A stretch of DNA of 23,369 nucleotides, from positions 1-23,369 of IMG/VR virus record IMGVR_UViG_3300006920_002464; one strand, 5' to 3'. Below the pieces are notes generated by a model that was not told the origin of the DNA, did not search any database, and was given only the letters and a program-made list of their open reading frames with translations. Origin of the DNA: a virus. Positions 8,311 through 18,700 of this stretch are shown here, one piece after another. Position numbers and translations under genes: made by a program. Each line of letters starts with the position of its first letter. The stretch's first letter is position 1.

Positions 8311-10619
8311 TGAATATTATGAAAAAGTATACTGAAAAAGATAGGTACGGAAATATGTTTTCCTATGAATTCGATATACCTTCTATGAATGAAATACCTA
8401 AACCAGATCCAGAAGTATTCAAGCCAATAGGAACAGATACACAACCAGCGATGTTGACTGTTGGAGAAAATATAGTAAATGCAGAAGCATCTAGAATTCC
8501 TGGGGTTCAACCTATGTTAGATCAATTAAATGAAATGGGTAGAGCTATTCAAGATAAACAAGGCGGTCCAATCCCTACCTATGCTTCAGGCGGTACAAAA
8601 GTAGATGATAAGATGTTAGATGCTATTGGTGTAGTCGAATCTAATAATGATCCAAATGCTTTATCAGGTGTAGGTGCTGGTGGTCAATATCAGATTATGC
8701 CTAAAACAGCGTTAAATCCTGGGTATGGCGTTTCTCCTATCTCTCTTGAAGATAGATTTAATCCAGATATAGCTAGAGGTTTTGCAAAAGATTATTTACA
8801 AGGGATTGAAAAGAAATATCCTGATTTTAATAGAGATCAATTATTACAATCATATCATTCAGGTGTTGGTAATGTTCTTAAAAATAATCTTGGACCTGAA
8901 GGCAAGGCATATGTTCCTAAAATAGAAGCAGCAATGGTTAACAATGAAATACCGCCTTTTGTTTCAGATGCAGAAGCAATTAATATGATGCCTCAAGGTC
9001 AAAACTTAAAGGCTAAAGTTAATAATGAAGAAGAAGTAGAAGACAGTTGGTGGTCTAAAATAGTAAAAGGATTAGACGAGCATAGTTTATTTATGGACAG
9101 AGCAGAAGCTAATATGGAAAAAAGAATAGCTCAAAAAGGAACTCTATTTAAAGACGGTCTAGACGATGTTAATGATGATATTGAAAGCTTACAAGCAGAG
9201 ATTGCTAAGAAAGGAAGTAATGTAAGTAGTGCAGATGTAAATAAATTAATTGCTTTAAAAAAGAAAAAACAAAAGCTTGAAAAATTAGTTGAAGAAACTA
9301 CTGCTAAAGCAGATAAACTTAATCAACCATCTAAAGAAGAAATTGAAAACAAAAAGAAAATAGATGATATAAACAAAACATTACCTAACATTGTTAATAA
9401 CACTAAACCTGAATTAAAGAATATAGTAAATCAAATAATAACTGAAACTAATAATACAAAACCAGTTAAAGAAGATGATAAAATTTTAAAAGAAAAAGGA
9501 AAAGAAGTAGCATCTAATGACCCTACCGCATACGATAGAGCTAAAGGTTTTATGTCTCAATTTTTTGATGTCGGTGAATTAACTAGAGCCTCTTTAGTTT
9601 ACCTAGGTTCAAGAGCATTAGGATATGAACATGGCAGTTCTGTTAATTTTGTAGGTAAAAATTATCTTAAACGTATTGACTCTCAAATGGCGGCTAATAG
9701 AAAATGGGCTAACAGTAAAGAAGCAACTAAAGGATATGAGCAATCTTCTATACAAAAGTTTTTAATAACAGGAGATCGTAATGATCTTGTTAAGAAAGGC
9801 TCATCAATAGTAAAACCTTTAAAGCCAATGTTTAACACATTAACACAGAGTGTAGTCCAAACAGTTGAGATGGCTGATGGTTCAGTAGGTGTTAGGATTG
9901 ATGGTAAGTTAGTTCCTTATTCAAAAGTAGCAGGTATACTAGATACTATTGATCCGAAGATACATAACTCTACAACTATTAAAGAAAATTTTAGAAAATC
10001 TTCTGATCAATTTATAAGTTATGTTAATCAAGGTGTTGATGAAGCTGATCAAATAACCAAAGCATCTGTATCAACGATTGCTAATCAAGCCGAATCTTTA
10101 TTAAGAAACACTATGAAGACTGCTAGGTTCAAGAAAGGTACAGTTGCAAGAGCAGAAGTAATCTCTGAATTAGACGCTTCTATTAAAGACTTTTATGAAG
10201 CTAAAAAAGATTATAAATCAGGAAATAGAAAAACAGACCCTAAGTCTTTAAAAGAATTCTTTGATAAACGAATGATTACTTTTAAAACTGGTGGTGCTTG
10301 GAATCCAGCTTTAGTTGGTGATACAGGTGCTGGTAAACTACAAGAAGTACAAAACAATATATTCGGTATGTTGAATTTAAATATGGACAGTAAAATGTCA
10401 GCAACTCAAAAAGCAAAAGTTACAAAGAACTTTATGGATCAATTAAGCTCTGTATGGAAAAATTATTCTACAATGTCTGATGCTGAACTAGCAGAAAAAG
10501 GACTTCGAAAGAATTTTATTGGAACTAACACAGAAGGTTTAAATGATTTTGTAAATTGGACTAATGAAGTTGCTAAAGGAAACACTGATGCTCTTAAAAT
10601 AATAGGAGCATTAACTTAA
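8310..10619 (+). CDS. Internal virion protein with lytic transglycosylase (SLT) domain, 769 aa
   Basis: Residues about 100-211 match the SLT/goose-lysozyme-like transglycosylase fold: IGVVESNND (106-114) with presumed catalytic Glu110, GVGAGGQYQIMPKTAL (120-135), LEDRFNPDIARGFAKDYL (146-163) and LLQSYHSGVGNV (178-189), then GPEGKAYVPKI. It should cleave peptidoglycan glycan strands and open the wall locally during DNA entry, as the transglycosylase domain of T7 gp16 does. Before it is PAMLTVGENIVNAEA (46-60), resembling the MLTPGEFVVN-type motif of other phage virion proteins, and then YASGG. Residues about 220-770 are mostly charged helix with coiled-coil stretches. Its ATG shares a base with the upstream stop, and the Shine-Dalgarno AGGAG is present at 8297-8301. 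The rest of the gp16-like function appears to sit in the next gene, so the domain is carried separately here. Confidence 0.85.
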   Translation: MNIMKKYTEKDRYGNMFSYEFDIPSMNEIPKPDPEVFKPIGTDTQPAMLTVGENIVNAEASRIPGVQPMLDQLNEMGRAIQDKQGGPIPTYASGGTKVDDKMLDAIGVVESNNDPNALSGVGAGGQYQIMPKTALNPGYGVSPISLEDRFNPDIARGFAKDYLQGIEKKYPDFNRDQLLQSYHSGVGNVLKNNLGPEGKAYVPKIEAAMVNNEIPPFVSDAEAINMMPQGQNLKAKVNNEEEVEDSWWSKIVKGLDEHSLFMDRAEANMEKRIAQKGTLFKDGLDDVNDDIESLQAEIAKKGSNVSSADVNKLIALKKKKQKLEKLVEETTAKADKLNQPSKEEIENKKKIDDINKTLPNIVNNTKPELKNIVNQIITETNNTKPVKEDDKILKEKGKEVASNDPTAYDRAKGFMSQFFDVGELTRASLVYLGSRALGYEHGSSVNFVGKNYLKRIDSQMAANRKWANSKEATKGYEQSSIQKFLITGDRNDLVKKGSSIVKPLKPMFNTLTQSVVQTVEMADGSVGVRIDGKLVPYSKVAGILDTIDPKIHNSTTIKENFRKSSDQFISYVNQGVDEADQITKASVSTIANQAESLLRNTMKTARFKKGTVARAEVISELDASIKDFYEAKKDYKSGNRKTDPKSLKEFFDKRMITFKTGGAWNPALVGDTGAGKLQEVQNNIFGMLNLNMDSKMSATQKAKVTKNFMDQLSSVWKNYSTMSDAELAEKGLRKNFIGTNTEGLNDFVNWTNEVAKGNTDALKIIGALT

Positions 10620-10631
10620 AAGGAGTAGCAT

Positions 10632-13600
10632 ATGAATATCTTAGATGAAAACGGAGGCTCTTTAACTTTAATTGATTCAGATACTGCAATTAATAGTGAT
10701 GGAGAACGATTTCGAATAAGAGGTTTTGATGGTCTAGAAACAGATAAGCTTATACAAGACAAAGATGGCAACTGGAAAATAGAACAAGGGGAAGTAGGAG
10801 CTGAGTTTCAAACTAAAAAAGTAGCTGAGCTTCTTTCTACAGGAAATTTCTATGGTAAGTATTCAAATGAAATTGATGAAAGCGAAGGAAGCAGACGCAT
10901 AATTGATTTTATAAATAATAAAGGAGAGAATGCAGCTACTGAATTATACAAACAAGGTATGGTTAAAACAGATGCTTTTACTACAGAAGAAAATATATTA
11001 GCTCAAAGAGATATGGAGTTAGCTAATGCTTTATTAGGTAATTCAAATACACCTTACGATAAAATCGGTGAAGAATATCGAAACACAATGGCTACCTTAC
11101 CTCTTGAATTTAAAGGTATGGCTCTTAATGAGAGAGAATATAATGAGAATATACATAGTGGAGTAGCCTTCCGTGACCCTTCAAAGACCATTGATAATCA
11201 ACCTTTAGGGTTTTGGAATTCAGTAGGCAGAAGTTTTGGTGTAGGATATGATGGAGTATTTGAAGGTCTTTACGGATATGCAGATGCATTAGGTCAAATG
11301 ACTGATATCGAAATGATTGAAAACTTTGGTGAAAGAAATGTTATAAGAATCCGTGATGAGATGAGTCAAGCTCCTGAATTACTTCTTAACTATACAGATG
11401 TAGAAAGTATTTCTGATGGCTTTCAATATGCTATGAATACTGCAGGTATGGCAGCACCATACATGATAGCTGGCTTTGCTTCATTAGCGGCAGCAATTCC
11501 TTTAAGTGCTATGACAACGCCTGCGATTGGTTTATTGTTATCTCAAGTGCCTCAAACTATGATATATGCTGGTCATACATGGAATGAGATGGAAGGTGAA
11601 AAAGGCTTATCTCAATTTGTTACTGCAAATATGTCAGGCGTATTACAAGCAACTTTAGAAAGAGTAGGTTTAAGAGGGTTAATGCAACCAGTAGATTTAC
11701 TTTCTGTAGCTGGGCGTAATAGAGCTTTAAAACATATTGTTAATAATAATAAAGGTATGACACTTCAACAAGCACAGATTGTATTAAATGCACAATTAAA
11801 AGGAGCAATTAAAGATCAAGTTAAATTTTTAGGTAAAGATTTTGCTAAGCTATCTGCACTTACGTTTGGAAAAGCAGCGGCAAAAGGAATGACTAGAGAA
11901 GGCTTAACCGAAATAGGGCAAGAGTTAACTCAAGCAGCAGCAGTTACATTAGGGTCAGATACTACTTTTACTGATGAAGAGCTTAAAGAAAGGCTAATAA
12001 ATGCTGGTATTGGAGGAGCAATTCTCGGTGGAGCGTATGGAGGAGCTGGTAACATTTATCGCCAAGGTAAAAACCAATTAACAAAGAAAATGTACTTAAG
12101 GGCAGATGATACTCGCTCTACTCCTATCGAACAACAAAGACTTGAAGATGAAAAATCAGGTAAGTTAAATGAGACTAATAGAAGAATAGATCAAGACATT
12201 GCTCGACAAGAAGGTAACGTTAAAGATCGTAGAGATCCTACTAATCCTGATGGTTTACCTACAGTAACTGTATATGATACTAATGGTCAACCTCATAGAA
12301 AAATATTAATAGAGGGAACTCCAACTAAACCTATTAAAGTTAAAGATTTAATACTTCCAAATAAGATAGCTCAAGAACATACTTTAAATAATGGAAGCTT
12401 TTTTAGTATGTCTGCTCTTAACCAAAGATTTGTATTATCAGATGGTGCTATTGTTAATGAGTTAAATCCTAAAGAATTACAAGCTCGAAAGACCGCTTTA
12501 TTTAAAGAATATAAAGATAGAAAAGATCAGGGAAGAGTTTCTCCTTTAGATCTAGGACTGATTTCTGCTGAATTAAATGCAATACAATATCAACTAGAAC
12601 GAATTCCTAATCCTAATCTTCATAAAGAAATACCTGTACTTCCAGACATTAAGTTTGATAAGACTGATATTAAGAATAAACAGATAGTAGGAGACTTAGC
12701 TAGAGATCATGAAGCAACTGATAAAGGTACTTTTAATTTTATAAAAAATAGTGAAGGCTTAAAAGATTTTGTTGTAAACGGAACTACTAATGTAGCTAAA
12801 CTATTTAGAGCAGTAGAAAACTATATGTTATCTCATAAAAAATTAGTCACTTCACCTGTTGCTTTAAAGATATGGTCTAGAATAGCTGGCTTAACTAGTG
12901 CTGCTTATTTATCTGGTAGAAACTTTGTAGAATATGCTAGAGATATTGTAAGTGATCTTAAATCTTATGTCGATGAAAATGATATTGCTATGGATTTAAC
13001 TGGAGATACGCTAACGGCTAACTCTGCAGTAGATATATCTAAAGAGTTAATAGAGTTTGGTAGATCAGGTAACTTTAAAGCAATTAAAGCTATTCTGTTT
13101 GCTACAACACTTCATGATCTTGATGTATTAGCTTCAAGAGAACGTAGAACTATTACAGGTCCAAATCTTCTTAAGCTATATCAAGGCTTACTTAATACAG
13201 TTCCTAAAAATCAATCACAAAAAGATGATTTAGAAAGAAGAATAAGAGTAATTGAAGAACATTTAGCTGATAAGTATGCTATTCAAGCTAATGAAATTCG
13301 AGATGTAATGGACTACATCGATAATAATGCTACTGTAGTAAATGAATTAGACAGTAATAATAAGCCTACTGGAAAGTCTTCAAAGGTAATTACTGATAAA
13401 TTTAAGCTATTAAAGAAAATAGTTAAAGAAGAAAATACAGGAGAGTTTAAAACTTTAAATGAACCAATTACTAGTGAAGTAGAATTTGAAAGAATGACTA
13501 AATTATTTATTGCTGCTTCTAAAATAAAAGCATCATATGATAAAAGCTTTCAAATATATGCTGAACAAGTTAGAAAAGAAAGAAATCAAAACATAGATGA

Positions 13601-15677
13601 TGAGTATGATCCAGATTATTGGTGGACAAATCAAGGGTTTAATTGGAAAGCAGTTAAAAAGAATCCTACTAAATTTAAAAAATGGCTTATGGGAACTAAG
13701 AATATTAGTAAAGCAGAAGCTGAACGGATGTATGAAACTATTTCTAGAGAAGGAACAAGCTCAATAAGTGAAGAGTTCTCTATGGTTGATGGGAAGCCTT
13801 ATCAAAACTTTTCTTTTAATCCTAAGTTTAAAATGTTATATAAAAAAGATGGGTTTAAAGAATTTTCTAGTCAAAATTTATTTGAAGCATTAAATAAAAA
13901 TCAAGTAGAAATATCTAAGTTTGTATCAAGTGCTCAATACTTTGGTGATGGTGGATGGAAATTAAATCAATTATTTGATGATTTAAAGAAAGAAACTGAA
14001 GCAGGTTTAAATGAGTTAGATAAAAAAGATATTAGACAATTTGCTTATTATACTAAAGCAGTAATCGATAGTGCTCATGGTAACTTTAACAGGATAGCTA
14101 GTAAAGAATGGGCAGCAGTTAATCGTTATTTAACTAGCTGGACTATCTTTTCAGGGCTGCCGTTAGCTGCGATAGCTTCTTTTCCAGAAACAGCTATGAT
14201 TTATTTTAATTTAAAAGATGATCAAGAGTTTAAAAGAGCTACTGATATAATGGTTAAAGACCTAGCATCTATATTTAATAGGGCATTAAAGAAAGACGTA
14301 GCAAATACTGAAAAGCTTTTAAAACAAATTGGATTAACTACTGATCAAAACACTGTTGTAGATAGGTATGCTACAGGAGAAAGAGATGTTGCTTTCTTAA
14401 GAGCACATGAAGCTTTCTTTAAAGGTGTCGGTATTCAGAAGATAACTCAGTTTCAGAGAAGAATAAATGCTGCTATTGGTTTAGATTTTATTAAATCTAA
14501 TTTTAGTATATTACAGTTATCACCTAGAAAATACAATAAAAATACAGGTGATCGTAATGCTTTTGACTTTGATAAATTTACAGAGAGAGAAAGGCTAGCT
14601 TATAATCAATTAAAAGAATTAGGAATAGATGTAGAGTCTGTTGATCAAATGGTTTCTGGTATTGATGAGCTTCTTAGAGATAGCTTATTTGATTTATCAG
14701 ATAATACTTTAGAGAATAGGCAATCGCCTCTTGATGTATTGTTTGATACAACTAATAAAGTCAATCCGAGAGTCGGTAAAGAATTTGAAGCAATGCCAAC
14801 TTATGATAAGCAAGGCAAAGCAATTAACCAACTTAAAGGTATTTCACCTAGAGAACAGTTATTAAGAACTATTGCTCGTGGTGAATTTAAGGCTAAAAAA
14901 GAAAGCTATGAAACAGGTGAGACCTATATTGATAAGAATACAGGGAAGGAAGTTAAACGTTATGGTCGATTAAAAATCAATGAGCAAAAACTTATTGATA
15001 GAGTTCAAGAATTGTCTGCATCTTTAGATGATGAAATAGAAACTGGGCTATATCGTTTTGTAAACGAAAGAGTACAACTTCCAGGAGCTAGTAATAGACC
15101 TTTATTTTTTCAAGATCCTCATTATCAGTTGTTAACTCAATTTAATGGTTTCTTAAGTACTTTTACTGCTAATATAGTTCCTAAACTTTGGAATAGAAAT
15201 CTTAGAAAAGGAAATACCAAAGTAAAATATGATACCTTTGCTCTTATGATACTCATGATGGGTCTTGGAGGTGCATCTCAATACTTAAAAGATCTTATTA
15301 AGTTCCTAGAACCTAGTCCTTATCTAGATGGTCCTCGCTACGTACAACGAGCTGTCTATGCATCAGGTATTCTTGGTCAATATGAGAGAATTTTAGATAC
15401 AGTAGTTCCTCTTTATCCAGATAGAGATACAGGTTTAGATGCTTTATCAAGAGCTATTTTAGGAGAAGCTGGTCCAGCATCTAGAAATATTCAAAATATA
15501 TTTACTGGTATTGGTCAGTTAGCTGAAGGCGAAACTGAAAGAGCACTTAATAGTATAGGTAAAACATTACCTGTAATTGGTCCTGTACCAGTTGGAAGAA
15601 AAGGTTTTTCTGATATAATGCATTTAGAAAATCCCTTAAATGAAGACTTAAACGAATACTTATTCGGTAAACGATAA
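10632..15677 (+). CDS. Giant ejection-type protein, 1681 aa, with N-terminal staphylococcal-nuclease-like domain
   Basis: Residues about 8-115 resemble a staphylococcal nuclease fold: LTLIDSDTAI (11-20), ERFRIRGFDGLET (25-37) and EGSRRIIDFI (85-94). Against S. aureus nuclease, Asp17, Arg28, Asp33, Glu36 and Arg88 fall at the places of Asp21, Arg35, Asp40, Glu43 and Arg87, with identical Arg-to-Asp-to-Glu spacing, so the active site looks intact. The remainder is largely helical. Hydrophobic stretches lie at 271-312, about 455-476 (Gly/Ala-rich, GIGGAILGGAYGGAG) and 1536-1560 (FALMILMMGLGGASQYL). The C-terminal 200 residues, including HYQLLTQFNGFLSTF and ASGILGQYERILD, have the character of T7 gp16-type internal proteins that form the ejected DNA channel. 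The Shine-Dalgarno AGGAG at 10621-10625 fixes the start. An ejection role is inferred from size, position and helix content. Confidence 0.7.
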   Translation: MNILDENGGSLTLIDSDTAINSDGERFRIRGFDGLETDKLIQDKDGNWKIEQGEVGAEFQTKKVAELLSTGNFYGKYSNEIDESEGSRRIIDFINNKGENAATELYKQGMVKTDAFTTEENILAQRDMELANALLGNSNTPYDKIGEEYRNTMATLPLEFKGMALNEREYNENIHSGVAFRDPSKTIDNQPLGFWNSVGRSFGVGYDGVFEGLYGYADALGQMTDIEMIENFGERNVIRIRDEMSQAPELLLNYTDVESISDGFQYAMNTAGMAAPYMIAGFASLAAAIPLSAMTTPAIGLLLSQVPQTMIYAGHTWNEMEGEKGLSQFVTANMSGVLQATLERVGLRGLMQPVDLLSVAGRNRALKHIVNNNKGMTLQQAQIVLNAQLKGAIKDQVKFLGKDFAKLSALTFGKAAAKGMTREGLTEIGQELTQAAAVTLGSDTTFTDEELKERLINAGIGGAILGGAYGGAGNIYRQGKNQLTKKMYLRADDTRSTPIEQQRLEDEKSGKLNETNRRIDQDIARQEGNVKDRRDPTNPDGLPTVTVYDTNGQPHRKILIEGTPTKPIKVKDLILPNKIAQEHTLNNGSFFSMSALNQRFVLSDGAIVNELNPKELQARKTALFKEYKDRKDQGRVSPLDLGLISAELNAIQYQLERIPNPNLHKEIPVLPDIKFDKTDIKNKQIVGDLARDHEATDKGTFNFIKNSEGLKDFVVNGTTNVAKLFRAVENYMLSHKKLVTSPVALKIWSRIAGLTSAAYLSGRNFVEYARDIVSDLKSYVDENDIAMDLTGDTLTANSAVDISKELIEFGRSGNFKAIKAILFATTLHDLDVLASRERRTITGPNLLKLYQGLLNTVPKNQSQKDDLERRIRVIEEHLADKYAIQANEIRDVMDYIDNNATVVNELDSNNKPTGKSSKVITDKFKLLKKIVKEENTGEFKTLNEPITSEVEFERMTKLFIAASKIKASYDKSFQIYAEQVRKERNQNIDDEYDPDYWWTNQGFNWKAVKKNPTKFKKWLMGTKNISKAEAERMYETISREGTSSISEEFSMVDGKPYQNFSFNPKFKMLYKKDGFKEFSSQNLFEALNKNQVEISKFVSSAQYFGDGGWKLNQLFDDLKKETEAGLNELDKKDIRQFAYYTKAVIDSAHGNFNRIASKEWAAVNRYLTSWTIFSGLPLAAIASFPETAMIYFNLKDDQEFKRATDIMVKDLASIFNRALKKDVANTEKLLKQIGLTTDQNTVVDRYATGERDVAFLRAHEAFFKGVGIQKITQFQRRINAAIGLDFIKSNFSILQLSPRKYNKNTGDRNAFDFDKFTERERLAYNQLKELGIDVESVDQMVSGIDELLRDSLFDLSDNTLENRQSPLDVLFDTTNKVNPRVGKEFEAMPTYDKQGKAINQLKGISPREQLLRTIARGEFKAKKESYETGETYIDKNTGKEVKRYGRLKINEQKLIDRVQELSASLDDEIETGLYRFVNERVQLPGASNRPLFFQDPHYQLLTQFNGFLSTFTANIVPKLWNRNLRKGNTKVKYDTFALMILMMGLGGASQYLKDLIKFLEPSPYLDGPRYVQRAVYASGILGQYERILDTVVPLYPDRDTGLDALSRAILGEAGPASRNIQNIFTGIGQLAEGETERALNSIGKTLPVIGPVPVGRKGFSDIMHLENPLNEDLNEYLFGKR

Positions 15678-15686
15678 CATAACTAC

Positions 15687-15710
15687 GAGTAGCCTATCAT
15701 ATGGCTACTC
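15687..15710 (+). promoter_or_regulatory. Perfect 8-bp hairpin in the longest gap of the late operon
   Basis: GAGTAGCC at 15687-15694 pairs perfectly with GGCTACTC at 15703-15710 around an 8-base loop. It lies in the 50-base gap between the 1681-aa and 1219-aa genes and ends about 7 bases before the Shine-Dalgarno region (ggag at 15718-15721). No T-tract follows, so it is not a standard terminator. It may be an RNA processing site, a translational control element or a structured promoter. Confidence 0.5.
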
Positions 15711-15727
15711 ATCTAGTGGAGAATTAA

Positions 15728-18700
15728 ATGGCAATAAATATAGGCGGTATAAACGTTGAATCAGTCTCAGATAAATTAAAAAGGAGACAAAAATTATTAC
15801 AAGATCGTAAAGATGTTTCAATAGAAACAGAAGCAACTCCTATAACAGATAACGAATTTAATACAGGAGTAGATCGAGGAGATATAGGAATAACTGAAGG
15901 TCGTACTATCGATGAGGTACAAGAAGTTGAAGCAGCACCTAAAAAAATTGTTCCTGGATTAAAAGATTTAGATAAACAATTTGAACAACAAACAGAAGCA
16001 GGTTCTGGAGGACAACCTTTTGATGTAATTGCTAATCAAATAAAAAAGGCTGGAGGCATTTTAAAAACAGATGAGGAAGGTAATCAGTTATTTGATAAAT
16101 CTAAACAAGCAGCGTTTAAATCAATCGGTGAAGGCATTGAACAAGACGAAGCACAATATGATCAATCATCTCCTGATTTGTTTGATACAGTTAGTCCAGA
16201 TGTGTTATTAGATAGGCTAAGAAATACTAAGTCAGTAGAGCCTACAGTATCTACAACTGATGAGGCTAGTTCTTTTATCGATAATGGTGTTATGGTTCAA
16301 GATGAATTTGATAGAACAGCTTTACCTTTCTTTAATAGTGGAACAAAAGAAAGCGAACAAATATTAAATATACTTTCAAATGGTAATTTAATTGATACAA
16401 ATAATTTAAGAATAAGTCCTAATCTCGCTAACAATGCACTCACTGCTATACTAGAAGTAATGAGAGATTTAATTAATAAAGAAGATGAACTTGTTACTAA
16501 GCCTGAACTATTGCTTGCTAAGAATGAATTAAACGCTCAAAAGTATAGAGCTATGAAAGATAAAGTTAAAAAAGTTTCTTTACAAAATAAGATGATTGAT
16601 GCTTCTGATTTAAGGAAAGGCTTATTTACTAAAGTAATGAATCGTGTAATGGAAAACCCTAAAGCATTAGGTATAGCTAAAGCTCCTGGAGCTCAAACTG
16701 GTTTTGGAGGATTTGGAGAAACACTTAATCCTAATACAGTATCAGCTGGTGATGCAGTTTTATTTCAAGTATTAAGTAATCTTGGTTGGATTCAAAAAAT
16801 ACCTAAAGAAAACAATCCTGAATTAGGTATTGAAGATGATATGATCGTTATATCTGAAAAGGGTGAAATGGTTTTACAAAATACTAGAGGTATTTTAGAT
16901 GACCTTTTAGTTAGAGATATTACTTTTCGATCTAAAGTTCCAGGAGTAGACTTACCTACTAGAGCTAGATTTGCTGGTGAAAGAAAAAGAGGTACAGTAT
17001 CTCAAACAAATAAAATGTCTTACAATACATACATTGAAGATACTGTTAAACAACTATTAAAGAGTATGCCATTAACAGTCGTTGATGAAAGATATAATAT
17101 GGCTAATCAGTTAATTGATTCTGTCATTATAACAGATGATGACGTAACTGTTTTAGGCTTTAAAGAAGAAGGAGTTCCTGGAAGGCGTTGGTCAAAGGGA
17201 GATGCGGCTAAAACACTAGGACTAGATGAAGCTCATTGGCAAAAAGCATTTAATCATGCCAAAAAATTATTTCCAGAAGAAAGAGCAGAACAACAAGCTA
17301 ATCTAGTTATGATTAGAGAAGCTAAGAAATTATTAAAATTAAAGAAATATGCTGCTGAAGAAACAAATGGAGGTGTATACTATAATAAACAATTCCATGC
17401 ATCTTCTGTAGGCAGATACTTTATTCGTAACACTGATATTAACTCTCAGCTAAATAAAGTTGCAAGAATGTTTGTCGGTAACGCAGTTGCAATTACTCTT
17501 GATCCAAGAAAAGATACTCAAACTCAAACATATAAAAACTGGGCGTATATAATAGGTAAAAATATATTACCACCTAGTAGTCGTATGTATGAAAGTAAAA
17601 TGACAGGATTAGGTGCTCAAAGAACTGAAGACTTAACCTATAATACAATATTAAATACTTCGTTATCGATATTAAGTAATCCTAATGATCCTGTTTATAC
17701 TATGTGGGTTGAGAAAGGAAGAAAAATAAAAGAAGCATATTTAAAATCTAAACAAGAACCTCAAACTTTAGCTGACTTTAAGAACCTAGTAGGTCAAGAT
17801 TTATTTAATGAATTATTTGATCCTGAAGGTAATGGAATGGCTGGAGAATGGGGATATCCTTATCAATCTTATATGGATGTTTATGACTTTAATGTTGCTA
17901 GAGAAAAAGGAACTGCATTTAAAGCTAAATCTCAAACTCAACATGATGGAAAACAAAACGGTATTGCTATTCAAGCTATGCAATTTGGAAGAAGAGATAT
18001 CTTACAATTAGTAGGTGCTATGTATAGTACTGGAGAAGTCGCTACGCCATTTGGAGATATAAGAGATAGATTTTTAGAGAAGATGGATCTTGGAATTAAA
18101 GTTGCATTTACAACTGATGAAGATCGATTAGCATATTGGTTAGCTTTTAAAGATGAGTTAATGAAAGACAAAGGTGCATTAAAAACTTTTGGTAAAGAGC
18201 TTTCTAAAACACCCTTAATGGAAACATCTTACGCAAAATACGAAGGCTTTAATGAAGAAACTGCTATTAATTTTATCGATAAAAATCCTCAACTCTTTGA
18301 AGGAATAGTGATGGCTAAATCTAATGGATATAGCCGAGATGATATGATTAGTGATCTTAATGATATTATAACTGAAACACTTAGAGAAACTTTAAATCTA
18401 AGAAATCAAAAGATATTAAAAGAAGCTGGTTATATGTGGGCTAAGCTAGGTGTAACTCCTAAAATGAAAGGTCCACTAGGTACTGATATTTATATGGGTT
18501 CATATGACTACAAGCCTATGATTGATCCTTTAACTGGTCAAGCAAAGACAGTAGAGGTAGCAACACCAGATGGTACAGTCTATATACCTATAACTAAAAG
18601 ATATTCTACTGGCAGTGCTAAATCTAAAAAGAAAAAATTAATACGAGTAAAAAACCAAGACGGCTATGCTGAATGGAAAAGAGAAGATGATACTGATAGA

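Noticed and set aside
8259-8510. 83-codon - strand frame rich in Cys, Ile and Trp across the join of the 528- and 769-aa genes
   Set aside because: It lies wholly opposite two well-supported genes with a good join and ribosome site; no ribosome site or family was seen for it.
15687-15710. Hairpin as an intrinsic terminator within the late operon
   Set aside because: No run of T follows the stem, and the next gene is clearly part of the same arrangement, so termination is not supported.
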